This document shows positions 16,499-25,989 of a stretch of 32,769 nt of DNA, in pieces (position 1 is the stretch's first letter; every line of letters starts with the position of its first letter). The notes beneath the pieces were generated by a model. That model had not been told where the DNA came from, did no database searches, and worked only from the letters and a program-made list of their open reading frames with translations. This DNA comes from Mediterranea sp. (in: CFB group bacteria). GTDB lineage: Bacteria; Bacteroidota; Bacteroidia; Bacteroidales; Bacteroidaceae. The position numbers were made by a program, and so were the translations under genes. Location of the stretch: the NCBI GenBank assembly GCA_031259755.1, contig JAIRKY010000008.1, positions 1-32,769 of the forward strand, read 5' to 3'.

Positions 16499-16834
16499 TT
16501 AATATTTCCTGTTGAGAATTTCCGACCAAATGACCGCACGCCGCACCTCTTCGGCGGAATGGATGTCAAACTCCCGCGCGTCATCCGGCTCTTCCCGAAC
16601 AGGTGGAGGAACTGATGGTTCTGATCTTTTAATTTGTTTTTTGGAATGTTGTCGTTCCGCTATCTTGGCGGAAAAAGTAAAATGATCATTATCACACACT
16701 TCATTGTCTTCGGATAACGTCACCGGACGACGACGACGTTCCTTCCCCTCTTCACCGGAAGCCATCAGTCGCCTGATAACAGCGAAGAAGATAATAAGGC
16801 CTATAATAACAACTATCTGAAAAATATCTTCCAT
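16499..16834 (-). CDS. Small membrane-anchored hypothetical protein
   Basis: 111 aa; N-terminal TM MEDIFQIVVIIGLIIFFAVI, charged linker, C-terminal EFDIHSAEEVRRAVIWSEILNRKY. 32 nt upstream of the CoA-transferase start, same strand. Confidence 0.65.
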   Translation of the reverse strand: MEDIFQIVVIIGLIIFFAVIRRLMASGEEGKERRRRPVTLSEDNEVCDNDHFTFSAKIAERQHSKKQIKRSEPSVPPPVREEPDDAREFDIHSAEEVRRAVIWSEILNRKY

Positions 16835-16921
16835 GCGATTTCGGAATTGATTGCCAAAGGTATGGATTTAATCTGATAAGTACAATCTCACGATTCGTTT
16901 ATATGATCCCGCCATTTATTT

Positions 16922-16956
16922 TTTATACGCGGATTACACGAAAATCCGCGTATAAA
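16922..16956. repeat. Inverted repeat, 14-bp arms with 7-nt loop
   Basis: TTTATACGCGGATT (16922-16935) / AATCCGCGTATAAA (16943-16956). Confidence 0.75.
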
Positions 16957-17005
16957 TAATATAAACTAATTGTGCTGAGCTACTTAGGAACGAAAGGTAT
17001 AACAT

Positions 17006-17040
17006 AAATTAAGGGCAACTTCACAGTTACCCTTAATTTT
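17006..17040 (+). terminator. Terminator-like hairpin followed by T-rich tract
   Basis: AAATTAAGGGcAACT / TCAC / AGTTaCCCTTAATTTT then CTTTT. Confidence 0.5.
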
Positions 17041-17061
17041 CTTTTAACCTAAACCTTAACT

Positions 17062-17112
17062 ATGAAAAAATCTATTGTTTCTTTCATGATACAAAGATGT
17101 GAATTATCATAA
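17062..17112 (+). other. Possible 16-codon leader ORF or truncated gene start
   Basis: AACCTAAACCTTAACTATGAAAAAA followed by MKKSIVSFMIQRCELS and a stop. Confidence 0.3.
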
Positions 17113-17380
17113 AAGACACGAAATAATTCTCAAAAAAGATTTGTCGTTTTAACGTTTATTATTGGAATAGCTCCCAAAACAGGCTTTTTTCTGGTTATAA
17201 CTTCTTCATTAACCGCTCGGCTGAATCGTTCAACGCAAAGATTAAAGCATCCGAAACTTTGTTTAGAGGGGATGATAGATATTATTTTTAAGAAAAGACG
17301 CATTAAATATAAAGATTTAGTTATTTTTGTGGCCTGATAATATTAAATCATCACTTTTGGTCACATCGAAAGAATAGAGT

Positions 17381-17956
17381 ATGGATACGAGTAAAATTGT
17401 TGGAGAGAAAATCAGAGGTCTCCGTGAGGCTAAAGCAATCACAACCGAAGAATTGGCCGAACGCTCCGGCCTGGCAGTAGAGCAAGTCGAAAGAATTGAA
17501 AACAACATAGACTTGCCATCATTAGCGCCGCTCATCAAAATAGCGCGTGTGTTGGGTGTACGTTTAGGTACTTTCCTTGACGACAACAATGAAATAGGCC
17601 CTGCTGTCTGTCGCAAACAAGATACAAGCGACACGATCAGTTTCTCAAACAACGCGACACAATCCCGCAAACACATGATCTATCATTCGCTTTCCAAATC
17701 GAAAGCCGACCGTCACATGGAACCATTTATCATTGACGTCGCCCCTTCGGAAGAGACACATTTTATTCTTTCCTCCCACGAGGGCGAAGAGTTCATCATG
17801 GTCATGGAAGGTACGATGGAAATCAGCTACGGAAAGAACAAGTATATTCTTGAAGAAGGCGATAGCATATATTATGATTCAATCGTACCTCACCATGTAC
17901 ACGCATTCGAAGGAAAAGCCGCAAAAATACTCGCAGTAGTATATACCCCTGTATAA
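17381..17956 (+). CDS. XRE-family transcriptional regulator with C-terminal cupin domain
   Basis: [39 protein letters not shown]; cupin [43 protein letters not shown]. TAttTTTG -10-like box at 17322-17329. Confidence 0.92.
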   Translation: MDTSKIVGEKIRGLREAKAITTEELAERSGLAVEQVERIENNIDLPSLAPLIKIARVLGVRLGTFLDDNNEIGPAVCRKQDTSDTISFSNNATQSRKHMIYHSLSKSKADRHMEPFIIDVAPSEETHFILSSHEGEEFIMVMEGTMEISYGKNKYILEEGDSIYYDSIVPHHVHAFEGKAAKILAVVYTPV

Positions 17957-17976
17957 ACTCAAAACTTCAAACTCAA

Positions 17977-19626
17977 ATGCAATTATTTGACAGGACTTTG
18001 GGCCAGTGGCTTGAGCATTGGGCCGAAACAACACCCGATAAAGAATATATCGTATATTCCGACCGTAATCTTCGCTTTACTTGGAAACAGTTCAATGAAC
18101 GTGTTGACAATATGGCCAACGGGCTCTTGTCTATCGGCGTAGAGAGAGGTTCACACGTAGGGATCTGGGCTGCTAACGTACCCGACTGGTTGACACTGCT
18201 CTATGCCTGCGCCAAGATCGGAGCGATATACGTAACCGTGAATACGAGCTACAAACAATCGGAGCTGGAATATCTCTGTGAGAACTCTGATATGCATACA
18301 TTATGTATCGTCAACGGTGAAAAAGACAGCGACTTTATACAGATGACATACGCCATGCTTCCTGAACTGCGGACGTGCGAACGCGGACACCTGGAAAGTG
18401 AGCGGTTCCCTAAAATGAAAAACGTGGTTTACGTCGGCCAGGAAAAGCACCGTGGTATGTACAATACATCCGAGCTGCTCATTCTTGGCGAGAATATGGA
18501 CCATACTCGTTTGAACGAACTTAAGAGTCAGGTGAATTGTCACGACGTTGTAAACATGCAATATACTTCCGGAACGACCGGCTTCCCGAAAGGGGTTATG
18601 TTGTCACATCATAACATTGCCAACAATGGTTACCTCACAGGCGAGCACATGAAGTTCACTCAGGACGATAAACTCTGTTGTTGCGTACCGTTATTCCATT
18701 GTTTCGGTGTAGTATTGGCGTCCATGAACGTATTGACACACGGATGTGTACAAGTCATGGTGGAACGTTTCGACCCGCTCGTGGTTTTAGCCTCAATACA
18801 CAAAGAGCGCTGTACCGCGCTTTATGGCGTACCGACCATGTTCATCGCCGAATTGAACCATCCGATGTTCGACATGTTTGATATGTCCAGCCTTCGCACG
18901 GGTATCATGGCAGGATCGCTTTGTCCTGTCGAACTGATGCGCCAGGTACAAGAAAAGATGTATATGAAGGTTACCAGCGTATATGGACTGACAGAAACGT
19001 CGCCGGGTATGACACAAACCCGCATCGAAGACTTGTTCGATGCGCGTTGCAATACGGTGGGGAGCGATTTCGAATTTACAGACGTGAAGGTTCTTCATCC
19101 TGAAACAAACGGGGAATGCGCTGTAGGCGAGCAAGGCGAAATGTGTTGCCGGGGGTATAATGTCATGAAAGGATATTATAAAAACCCACAAGCAACCGCT
19201 GAGGTCATCGACTCTAACGGCTATCTGCACTCAGGAGATTTGGGCGTGAAGGATGAAGATGGCAACTACCGCATCACCGGACGTATCAAGGATATGATCA
19301 TCCGCGGTGGCGAGAACATCTATCCACGCGAAATCGAAGAATTCCTTTATAAAATGGAAGGCGTTAAGGATATTCAGGTCGCCGGCATCCCTTCTCCCAA
19401 ATACGGCGAAGTGGTAGGCGCCTTTATTATCCTCAAAGAAGGTTCCCGGATGCAGGAATCTGACGTACAAGATTTCTGCCGAAACAAAATAGCCCATTAC
19501 AAGATACCCAAATACATTTTCTTTATTAACGAATTCCCTATGACCGGCAGTGGTAAGATCCAAAAGTTCAAACTAAAAGACCTGGGCGTCGAATTATGCG
19601 AACAGCAGGGCATAGAAATAATTTAG
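17977..19626 (+). CDS. AMP-binding acyl-CoA synthetase/ligase
   Basis: [80 protein letters not shown]. Confidence 0.93.
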   Translation: MQLFDRTLGQWLEHWAETTPDKEYIVYSDRNLRFTWKQFNERVDNMANGLLSIGVERGSHVGIWAANVPDWLTLLYACAKIGAIYVTVNTSYKQSELEYLCENSDMHTLCIVNGEKDSDFIQMTYAMLPELRTCERGHLESERFPKMKNVVYVGQEKHRGMYNTSELLILGENMDHTRLNELKSQVNCHDVVNMQYTSGTTGFPKGVMLSHHNIANNGYLTGEHMKFTQDDKLCCCVPLFHCFGVVLASMNVLTHGCVQVMVERFDPLVVLASIHKERCTALYGVPTMFIAELNHPMFDMFDMSSLRTGIMAGSLCPVELMRQVQEKMYMKVTSVYGLTETSPGMTQTRIEDLFDARCNTVGSDFEFTDVKVLHPETNGECAVGEQGEMCCRGYNVMKGYYKNPQATAEVIDSNGYLHSGDLGVKDEDGNYRITGRIKDMIIRGGENIYPREIEEFLYKMEGVKDIQVAGIPSPKYGEVVGAFIILKEGSRMQESDVQDFCRNKIAHYKIPKYIFFINEFPMTGSGKIQKFKLKDLGVELCEQQGIEII

Positions 19627-19712
19627 GCGCCTCATTACTTTTATGAATTATCATTTCGTCCGGAATCTTATTTGAATATGACGCCGAAAATCAATGAGAT
19701 GCGAATCCGCTA

Positions 19713-19764
19713 AAATTTGTTCAACGAAGATTGGGTAAAATCGTTTAGTTAACGTTATCTTTGC
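19713..19764 (+). promoter_or_regulatory. Promoter-bearing repeat copy 2; -10 TAtcTTTG at 19756-19763
   Basis: AAATTTGTTCAaCGAAGATTGGGTAAAATCgTTTAGTTaacGTTATcTTTGC; matches 952-1003. Confidence 0.65.
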
Positions 19765-19822
19765 TCCGTGTATTTTAAGTTTATCATGAAATACATGTAG
19801 TAATTTCAATCGTAAATTAGAG

Positions 19823-21016
19823 ATGGGAAGAGTTTTGATTATTGGCGCAGGCGGTGTAGGTACTGTCGTCGCACACAAGGTAGAACAAAATGCCGGTGTT
19901 TTTACTGATATAATGATTGCCAGCCGCACAAAGTCAAAGTGTGATGATATTGTGAAGTCGATAGGTAATCCGGCAATAAAAACAGCGCAGGTAGACGCGG
20001 ATAACGTGAATGAATTGGTGGCGCTGTTTCATGAATTTAAACCGGAGATTGTTATCAATGTGGCTCTGCCATATCAGGACCTGACGATTATGGAGGCCTG
20101 CTTGCAAGCCGGAGTGAATTATCTCGATACGGCTAACTATGAGCCTAAAGACGAAGCGCATTTTGAGTATAGCTGGCAATGGGCTTATCATGACAGATTT
20201 AAAGAAGCCGGCCTCACAGCGATCCTGGGTTGCGGATTCGACCCGGGAGTAAGCGGAATTTATACGGCTTATGCGGCAAAGCATTATTTTGATGAAATAC
20301 ATGACCTGGATATTGTAGACTGTAATGCGGGCGACCATCACAAGGCGTTTGCAACGAATTTCAATCCGGAAATCAATATCCGTGAGATCACTCAGAAAGG
20401 GCGTTATTACGAGAATGGGAAATGGGTGGAAACGGGTTCTCTGGAAATCCACCAACCGATCACTTACCCGAATATCGGGCCCAAAGAGTCGTATCTGCTT
20501 TATCACGAAGAACTGGAATCGTTGGTGAAACATTTCCCCACAATTAAGCGCGCCCGCTTTTGGATGACATTCGGACAGGAATACCTGACTCATTTACGGG
20601 TGATCCAAAATATTGGTATGGCGCGTATTGATGAGATAGACTATAACGGACAGAAGATCGTACCGATCCAATTCCTGAAAGCTGTGCTTCCGAATCCACA
20701 GGATCTGGGGGAGAACTATACCGGTGAGACATCAATCGGATGTCGTATCCGTGGTATAAAAGATGGCAAAGAACGTACATATTACGTTTACAATAACTGT
20801 AGCCATGAAGCGGCTTATAAAGAAACCGGTATGCAGGGGGTAAGCTATACCACCGGCGTACCCGCGATGATCGGCGCGTTGATGTACTTCAACGGAGAAT
20901 GGAAACGCCCTGGAGTGAACAACGTAGAAGAGTTTGATCCGGATCCATTCATGGAACAACTGAACAAACAGGGATTGCCTTGGCATGAAGTGTTTGACAG
21001 TGATCTGGAAGTTTAG
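19823..21016 (+). CDS. Saccharopine dehydrogenase-family protein, probable carboxynorspermidine synthase
   Basis: MGRVLIIGAGGVGTVVAHKVEQNAGVFTDIMIASRT..., GCGFDPGVSGIYTAYAAKHYFDEIHDLDIVDCNAGDH. Confidence 0.85.
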   Translation: MGRVLIIGAGGVGTVVAHKVEQNAGVFTDIMIASRTKSKCDDIVKSIGNPAIKTAQVDADNVNELVALFHEFKPEIVINVALPYQDLTIMEACLQAGVNYLDTANYEPKDEAHFEYSWQWAYHDRFKEAGLTAILGCGFDPGVSGIYTAYAAKHYFDEIHDLDIVDCNAGDHHKAFATNFNPEINIREITQKGRYYENGKWVETGSLEIHQPITYPNIGPKESYLLYHEELESLVKHFPTIKRARFWMTFGQEYLTHLRVIQNIGMARIDEIDYNGQKIVPIQFLKAVLPNPQDLGENYTGETSIGCRIRGIKDGKERTYYVYNNCSHEAAYKETGMQGVSYTTGVPAMIGALMYFNGEWKRPGVNNVEEFDPDPFMEQLNKQGLPWHEVFDSDLEV

Positions 21017-21066
21017 CGGTAAGATACCGGAGATTGAAACGCAAAAATAGAAATGTACATATTTAA

Positions 21067-22113
21067 ATGATTATGGCGAAGAAAGACGAACTGAACTTTG
21101 AAGGAGAGAAAACAGTAGCTAATGAAAAGCTAAAGACGTTGCAGAATGCAATGGACAAAATAGAAAAGAGCTTCGGAAAAGGCTCGATCATGAAAATGGG
21201 TAATGAGAGCGTAGAACAAATGGAGGTCATTCACTCAGGTTCGGTAACGTTGGATGTCGCTTTAGGTGTTGGCGGGTATCCGCGTGGAAGGATCATTGAA
21301 ATATATGGCCCCGAATCATCCGGTAAGACGACGCTGGCTATACACGCTATTGCTGAAGCACAGAAGGCTGGTGGTATCGCCGCTTTTATTGACGCGGAAC
21401 ACGCGTTCGACCGCTTCTATGCGGAAAAGCTCGGAGTGGATATTGACAATCTGCTCATTTCTCAACCGGATAATGGTGAACAAGCGTTGGAAATTACGGA
21501 GCAATTGATCCGTTCATCGGCTATTGATATTATTGTCATTGACTCGGTAGCGGCGTTGACCCCCAAGGCTGAGATTGAAGGTGATATGGGCGAGAACAGA
21601 GTGGGTTTGCAGGCGCGCCTTATGTCACAAGCTTTGCGTAAGTTAACGGCAACAGTAAGTAAGACGCGTACAACATGTATCTTCATCAATCAGTTGCGTG
21701 AAAAGATCGGGGTAATGTTTGGTAATCCGGAAACAACCACCGGAGGTAATGCGTTGAAATTCTATGCCTCTGTACGTATTGATATCCGTCCTTCAACTCC
21801 AATTAAAGATGGCGAGGAAGTATTGGGTAAACTGACTAAGGTAAGAGTGGTGAAGAATAAAGTAGCGCCTCCTTTCCGTAGAGCTGAATTTGATATTATG
21901 TTTGGGGAAGGTATTTCCAAATCAGGGGAGATCATCGACCTGGGAACTGAACTGGGTATAATTAAGAAAAGCGGATCATGGTACAGCTACGATGAAACGA
22001 AACTGGGACAAGGCCGTGACGCCGCGAAACAAGTGATACGGGATAATCCGGAACTGGCGGAAGAACTGGAAGCGCATATCATGGAGGCTCTGAAAGAGAA
22101 AAATAAAGGATGA
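21067..22113 (+). CDS. recA: Recombinase RecA
   Basis: [68 protein letters not shown]. Confidence 0.98.
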   Translation: MIMAKKDELNFEGEKTVANEKLKTLQNAMDKIEKSFGKGSIMKMGNESVEQMEVIHSGSVTLDVALGVGGYPRGRIIEIYGPESSGKTTLAIHAIAEAQKAGGIAAFIDAEHAFDRFYAEKLGVDIDNLLISQPDNGEQALEITEQLIRSSAIDIIVIDSVAALTPKAEIEGDMGENRVGLQARLMSQALRKLTATVSKTRTTCIFINQLREKIGVMFGNPETTTGGNALKFYASVRIDIRPSTPIKDGEEVLGKLTKVRVVKNKVAPPFRRAEFDIMFGEGISKSGEIIDLGTELGIIKKSGSWYSYDETKLGQGRDAAKQVIRDNPELAEELEAHIMEALKEKNKG

Positions 22114-22116
22114 ATT

Positions 22117-22155
22117 CTCAGCGTAGACTTGAGGCCGGCTCAAGTCTACGCTGAG
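22117..22155. terminator. 17-bp perfect stem-loop between convergent recA and the DUF3127 gene
   Basis: CTCAGCGTAGACTTGAG / GCCGG / CTCAAGTCTACGCTGAG. Confidence 0.7.
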
Positions 22156-22189
22156 TTTCCTGGAATTATTACTTGCCTGTAATGTTATT

Positions 22190-22564
22190 TTAGAAAGGAA
22201 GATCATCCTTTGCGTCACCGGGGATAAATTCCGGAGCAGCAGTAGGAAGTGGAGGAGGAATAGGTGCATCCGCACTAACCGGAACGTCGGCAGTTACACG
22301 CTCTATTTTCCATGCGCGGATACTGTTGAACCATCTATCTTGCCACTGACGGGCATCGATATCGAACGATACATTTAATTCTTCGCCCATCTGGATAGCA
22401 AATTGATCTATTTTATCGGCTCCGAATACCCCGAAACACATTCTTTTCGGATATTGATCATGGTTTTCAATAACAAACTCTTGCGCGATCCACTCGTTAC
22501 CGGTGGATTTTGCTACTCCACTTTTCTGGGGGAGTATCGCGATGATTTTTCCGCTAAATTCCAT
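22190..22564 (-). CDS. DUF3127-family protein with SSB-like acidic C-terminal tip
   Basis: MEFSGKIIAILPQKSGVAKSTGNEWIAQEFVIENHDQYPKRMCFGVFG...WKIERV, Pro-rich linker, ends GDAKDDLPF (checked codon by codon). Confidence 0.8.
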   Translation of the reverse strand: MEFSGKIIAILPQKSGVAKSTGNEWIAQEFVIENHDQYPKRMCFGVFGADKIDQFAIQMGEELNVSFDIDARQWQDRWFNSIRAWKIERVTADVPVSADAPIPPPLPTAAPEFIPGDAKDDLPF

Positions 22565-22674
22565 CTTTTAAAATTATGAGTTTTAAGTAAGCGGCATCTT
22601 GCCGCATTTCCGTCGCGAAGTTACGGTTTTTTTATTGGATTAGACGAATAAACGCCGGAATTTCTTGTGACGTA

Positions 22675-22706
22675 TTGCAACTACATATATTTTTTTTGTA
22701 ACTTTG
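22675..22706 (+). promoter_or_regulatory. Putative dnaN promoter (TTG 22675-22677, 21-bp spacer, TAacTTTG 22699-22706)
   Basis: Consensus match 40 nt upstream of the dnaN ATG. Confidence 0.6.
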
Positions 22707-22745
22707 TCCACTTAGGAAAATAAGAATACTTAAAAATAAGAATAT

Positions 22746-23867
22746 ATGAAATTTATCGTTTCCAGTACCGCTTTATTTAATCATCTACAGGCTGTTAGCC
22801 GAGTGATAAATTCCAAGAACACGCTGCCTATTCTGGATTATTTTTTATTCGACCTTCAGGACGGGACTTTATCTATTACGGCGTCAGACACAGAAACCAC
22901 GATGGTAACTTCGGTTGAAGTGAGCGAAAGTGATGCGAACAGAAAGTTCGCTGTGGTAGCCAGGACATTGTTAGACGCGCTAAAAGAGATCCCAGAACAA
23001 CCAGTCACATTCGATATCAGCGATGTACTGGAGATCACGGTACACTATCAGAACGGTAAATACAGTTTGATGGGACAACACGCGGATGAGTACCCGCAAT
23101 CTACAACACCGGGTGATGACGCCGTACGTGTGGAGATCGGAGCGGATATTTTATTGAGCGGCATTAACCATACTTTCTTCGCTATGGCTGACGATGAGTT
23201 ACGTCCGGTGATGAACGGTATCTATTTTGATATTACTACTGATGATATTACGATGGTGGCATCGGATGGCCATAAATTGGTACGTTATAAAACACTGTCG
23301 GCTTTCGGAAACGAACGCGCGGCATTTATCTTGCCGAAGAAGCCTGCCAATCTGATAAAGAATATCTTGGGTAAGGAACAAGGAAACGTAGTGATTGAGT
23401 TCGATGAACGCAATGCGGTGTTCACTATGGAAAGATATCGCATGGTATGCCGTTTAATCGAAGGCCGCTATCCGAACTATAATTCGGTAATTCCGCAAAA
23501 CAATCCGCATAAAGTAACAGTAGACCGTCAGACGCTTGTAGGAGCGCTACGCCGTGTATCTATTTTTTCTTCACAGGAAAGTAGTTTGATCAAATTACGG
23601 ATGGAAGAGAATGAAATGGTGATCTCGGCGCAAGATATCGACTTCTCTACATCAGCGGAAGAAACACAGGTATGCCAATATGCGGGAAATGCCATGAGCA
23701 TCGGTTTTAAATCGACTTTCCTGATTGATATCCTGAACAATATGTCATCTTCTGAAATCGTAATTGAATTGGCAGACCCGTCACGCGCAGGAGTTATCGT
23801 ACCTGTAGAACAGGAAAAAAACGAAGAGATCTTGATGTTGTTAATGCCGATGATGCTTAACGACTAA
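22746..23867 (+). CDS. dnaN: DNA polymerase III beta subunit (sliding clamp)
   Basis: MKFIVSSTALFNHLQAVSRVINSKNTLPILDYFLFD...C-terminal LMLLMPMMLND. Confidence 0.97.
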   Translation: MKFIVSSTALFNHLQAVSRVINSKNTLPILDYFLFDLQDGTLSITASDTETTMVTSVEVSESDANRKFAVVARTLLDALKEIPEQPVTFDISDVLEITVHYQNGKYSLMGQHADEYPQSTTPGDDAVRVEIGADILLSGINHTFFAMADDELRPVMNGIYFDITTDDITMVASDGHKLVRYKTLSAFGNERAAFILPKKPANLIKNILGKEQGNVVIEFDERNAVFTMERYRMVCRLIEGRYPNYNSVIPQNNPHKVTVDRQTLVGALRRVSIFSSQESSLIKLRMEENEMVISAQDIDFSTSAEETQVCQYAGNAMSIGFKSTFLIDILNNMSSSEIVIELADPSRAGVIVPVEQEKNEEILMLLMPMMLND

Positions 23868-23988
23868 ACACATTTGCAATTAGACTATTTACGATTGGAG
23901 TTACTTACTAAATTGAAGGTTGAAAATTAAATAGCCTTGTTCAATCGTAAACAATAAATTGCTTTGTAACTTCAATCGTAAATTTAAT

Positions 23989-24762
23989 ATGATAAAATTG
24001 AATCTGAAAAATCCGATTGTTTTCTTTGACCTCGAAACCACAGGTACGAATATAAACGCCGATCGTATTGTTGAAATCAGCTATCTGAAAGTACACCTCA
24101 ATGGTAATGAAGAGTCAAAAACAATGCGTATTAATCCGGAAATGCCAATCCCTGCCGAATCCTCGGTTATACATGGAATATATGACGAAGATGTAGCGGG
24201 AAGCCCTACATTCAAAGAGGTGGCAAAGACAATCGCTCATGATATTGAAGGGTGCGATCTGGCAGGTTTTAATTCTAACCGTTTTGATATCCCTGTTCTG
24301 GCGGAAGAATTTCTACGCTCCGGAGTGGATATTGATATGTCACGCCGTAAGTTTGTGGATGTTCAGGTGATCTTTCACAAGATGGAACAACGCACGTTAT
24401 CAGCAGCCTATAAATTCTATTGCGATAAGGAGCTGGAAGACGCCCATACGGCGGAGGCGGATACCCGCGCAACCTACGAAATCCTGAAATCCCAACTGGA
24501 ACGCTATCCGAACTTGCAGAATGACGTTGCTTACCTTTCGGAATTCTCGAGTTTTAACCGGAATGTAGATTTTGCCGGACGGATGGTATATGATGATAAA
24601 GGGGTGGAAGTATTCAACTTTGGCAAATATAAGGGTATGGCTGTAGAAGAAGTGCTGGAAAAAGATCCAGGCTATTATGGCTGGATATTAGGCAGTGATT
24701 TTACGCTGCATACCAAGGCTATGTTGACCAAGATACGCCTGCGCAAAATAACAGGTAAATAA
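23989..24762 (+). CDS. 3'-5' exonuclease (DnaQ/Pol III epsilon-like)
   Basis: IVFFDLETTGTNINADRIVEIS (ExoI), GFNSNRFDIPVLAEEF (ExoII), HTAEADTRATYEI (ExoIII). ATG 23989 preferred over the tracked 23959. Confidence 0.93.
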   Translation: MIKLNLKNPIVFFDLETTGTNINADRIVEISYLKVHLNGNEESKTMRINPEMPIPAESSVIHGIYDEDVAGSPTFKEVAKTIAHDIEGCDLAGFNSNRFDIPVLAEEFLRSGVDIDMSRRKFVDVQVIFHKMEQRTLSAAYKFYCDKELEDAHTAEADTRATYEILKSQLERYPNLQNDVAYLSEFSSFNRNVDFAGRMVYDDKGVEVFNFGKYKGMAVEEVLEKDPGYYGWILGSDFTLHTKAMLTKIRLRKITGK

Positions 24763-24798
24763 AGCGAAGCGCCACATTGGCTATTTACATATTAGTAC

Positions 24799-25989
24799 AT
24801 GCTACAAGGAAAGAAAATCATACTCGGGATCACAGGTAGCATCGCTGCCTATAAGGCTTGTTATATTATTCGCGGGCTGATAAAGAAAGGCGCGGAAGTA
24901 CAGACCGTGATCACTCCTGCAGGAAAAGAATTTATCACTCCGGTCACACTTTCGGCATTGACCCAAAAACCGGTAATCAGTGAATTTTTCGCCCAACGCG
25001 ATGGGACGTGGAATAGTCATGTCGACCTGGGGCTTTGGGCGGATGCCATGCTCATCGCACCAGCTACAGCCGCAACAATAGGAAAAATGGCGAACGGGAT
25101 AGCGGACAATATGCTGATAACTACGTATTTGTCGGCTAAAGCTCCGGTTTTCATTGCGCCGGCAATGGACCTGGATATGTTTGCGCATCCGTCGACCAAA
25201 CAGAATCTGGATGCGCTACGCTCCAGGGGTAACCATATCATTGAACCGGAAGTGGGTGAGTTGGCCAGCCGTTTAGTCGGAAAAGGCAGAATGGAAGAAC
25301 CGGAAAAGATCATAGAAATACTTGATGAGTTCTTTAATTCGCACTCCGAACTGTTAGGCAAGAAAATATTGATCACTGCCGGGCCAACTCATGAACGTAT
25401 AGATCCGGTACGCTTTATCGGTAACTATTCTTCCGGAAAAATGGGATTTGCCTTAGCCGAAGAATGCGCCAATCGCGGAGCAGAGGTAACATTGATTGCG
25501 GGACCCGTACAACAAAGCGCACATCACCCGAATATCCGGCGTATCGATGTGGAATCGGCCATTGAGATGTATGAGCAGTCTATACGGCTTTATCCGAAAA
25601 TGGATGTGGCCATCCTTTGCGCTGCGGTAGCCGACTTTACTCCTGATACGGTAGCAAAGAAGAAGATAAAACGCGGAGATGATGGCTTGACGCTTCGCCT
25701 CGAACCTACTCATGATATTGCAGCTACACTTGGAAAAATGAAGAAAGAAGGACAGGTATTGGTGGGCTTTGCGCTTGAAACCGATAATGAGAGTCAGAAT
25801 GCGCAAAGTAAACTGAAACGCAAGAACTTTGACTTTATCGTGCTGAACTCATTAAATGATATAGGCGCCGGTTTCCGTTTCGACACCAACCGGATCAGCA
25901 TCATCGACAGGCAAGGGCAATCGAACTATAGCCTGAAACCCAAATCCGAAGTAGCGAAAGACATCATCAATCGAATATTTAACACTTAA
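24799..25989 (+). CDS. coaBC: Bifunctional phosphopantothenoylcysteine decarboxylase/phosphopantothenate-cysteine ligase
   Basis: GKKIILGITGSIAAYKACYIIRGL, PAMDLDMF, ITAGPTHERIDPVRFIGNYSSGKMGFALAEE. Confidence 0.96.
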   Translation: MLQGKKIILGITGSIAAYKACYIIRGLIKKGAEVQTVITPAGKEFITPVTLSALTQKPVISEFFAQRDGTWNSHVDLGLWADAMLIAPATAATIGKMANGIADNMLITTYLSAKAPVFIAPAMDLDMFAHPSTKQNLDALRSRGNHIIEPEVGELASRLVGKGRMEEPEKIIEILDEFFNSHSELLGKKILITAGPTHERIDPVRFIGNYSSGKMGFALAEECANRGAEVTLIAGPVQQSAHHPNIRRIDVESAIEMYEQSIRLYPKMDVAILCAAVADFTPDTVAKKKIKRGDDGLTLRLEPTHDIAATLGKMKKEGQVLVGFALETDNESQNAQSKLKRKNFDFIVLNSLNDIGAGFRFDTNRISIIDRQGQSNYSLKPKSEVAKDIINRIFNT

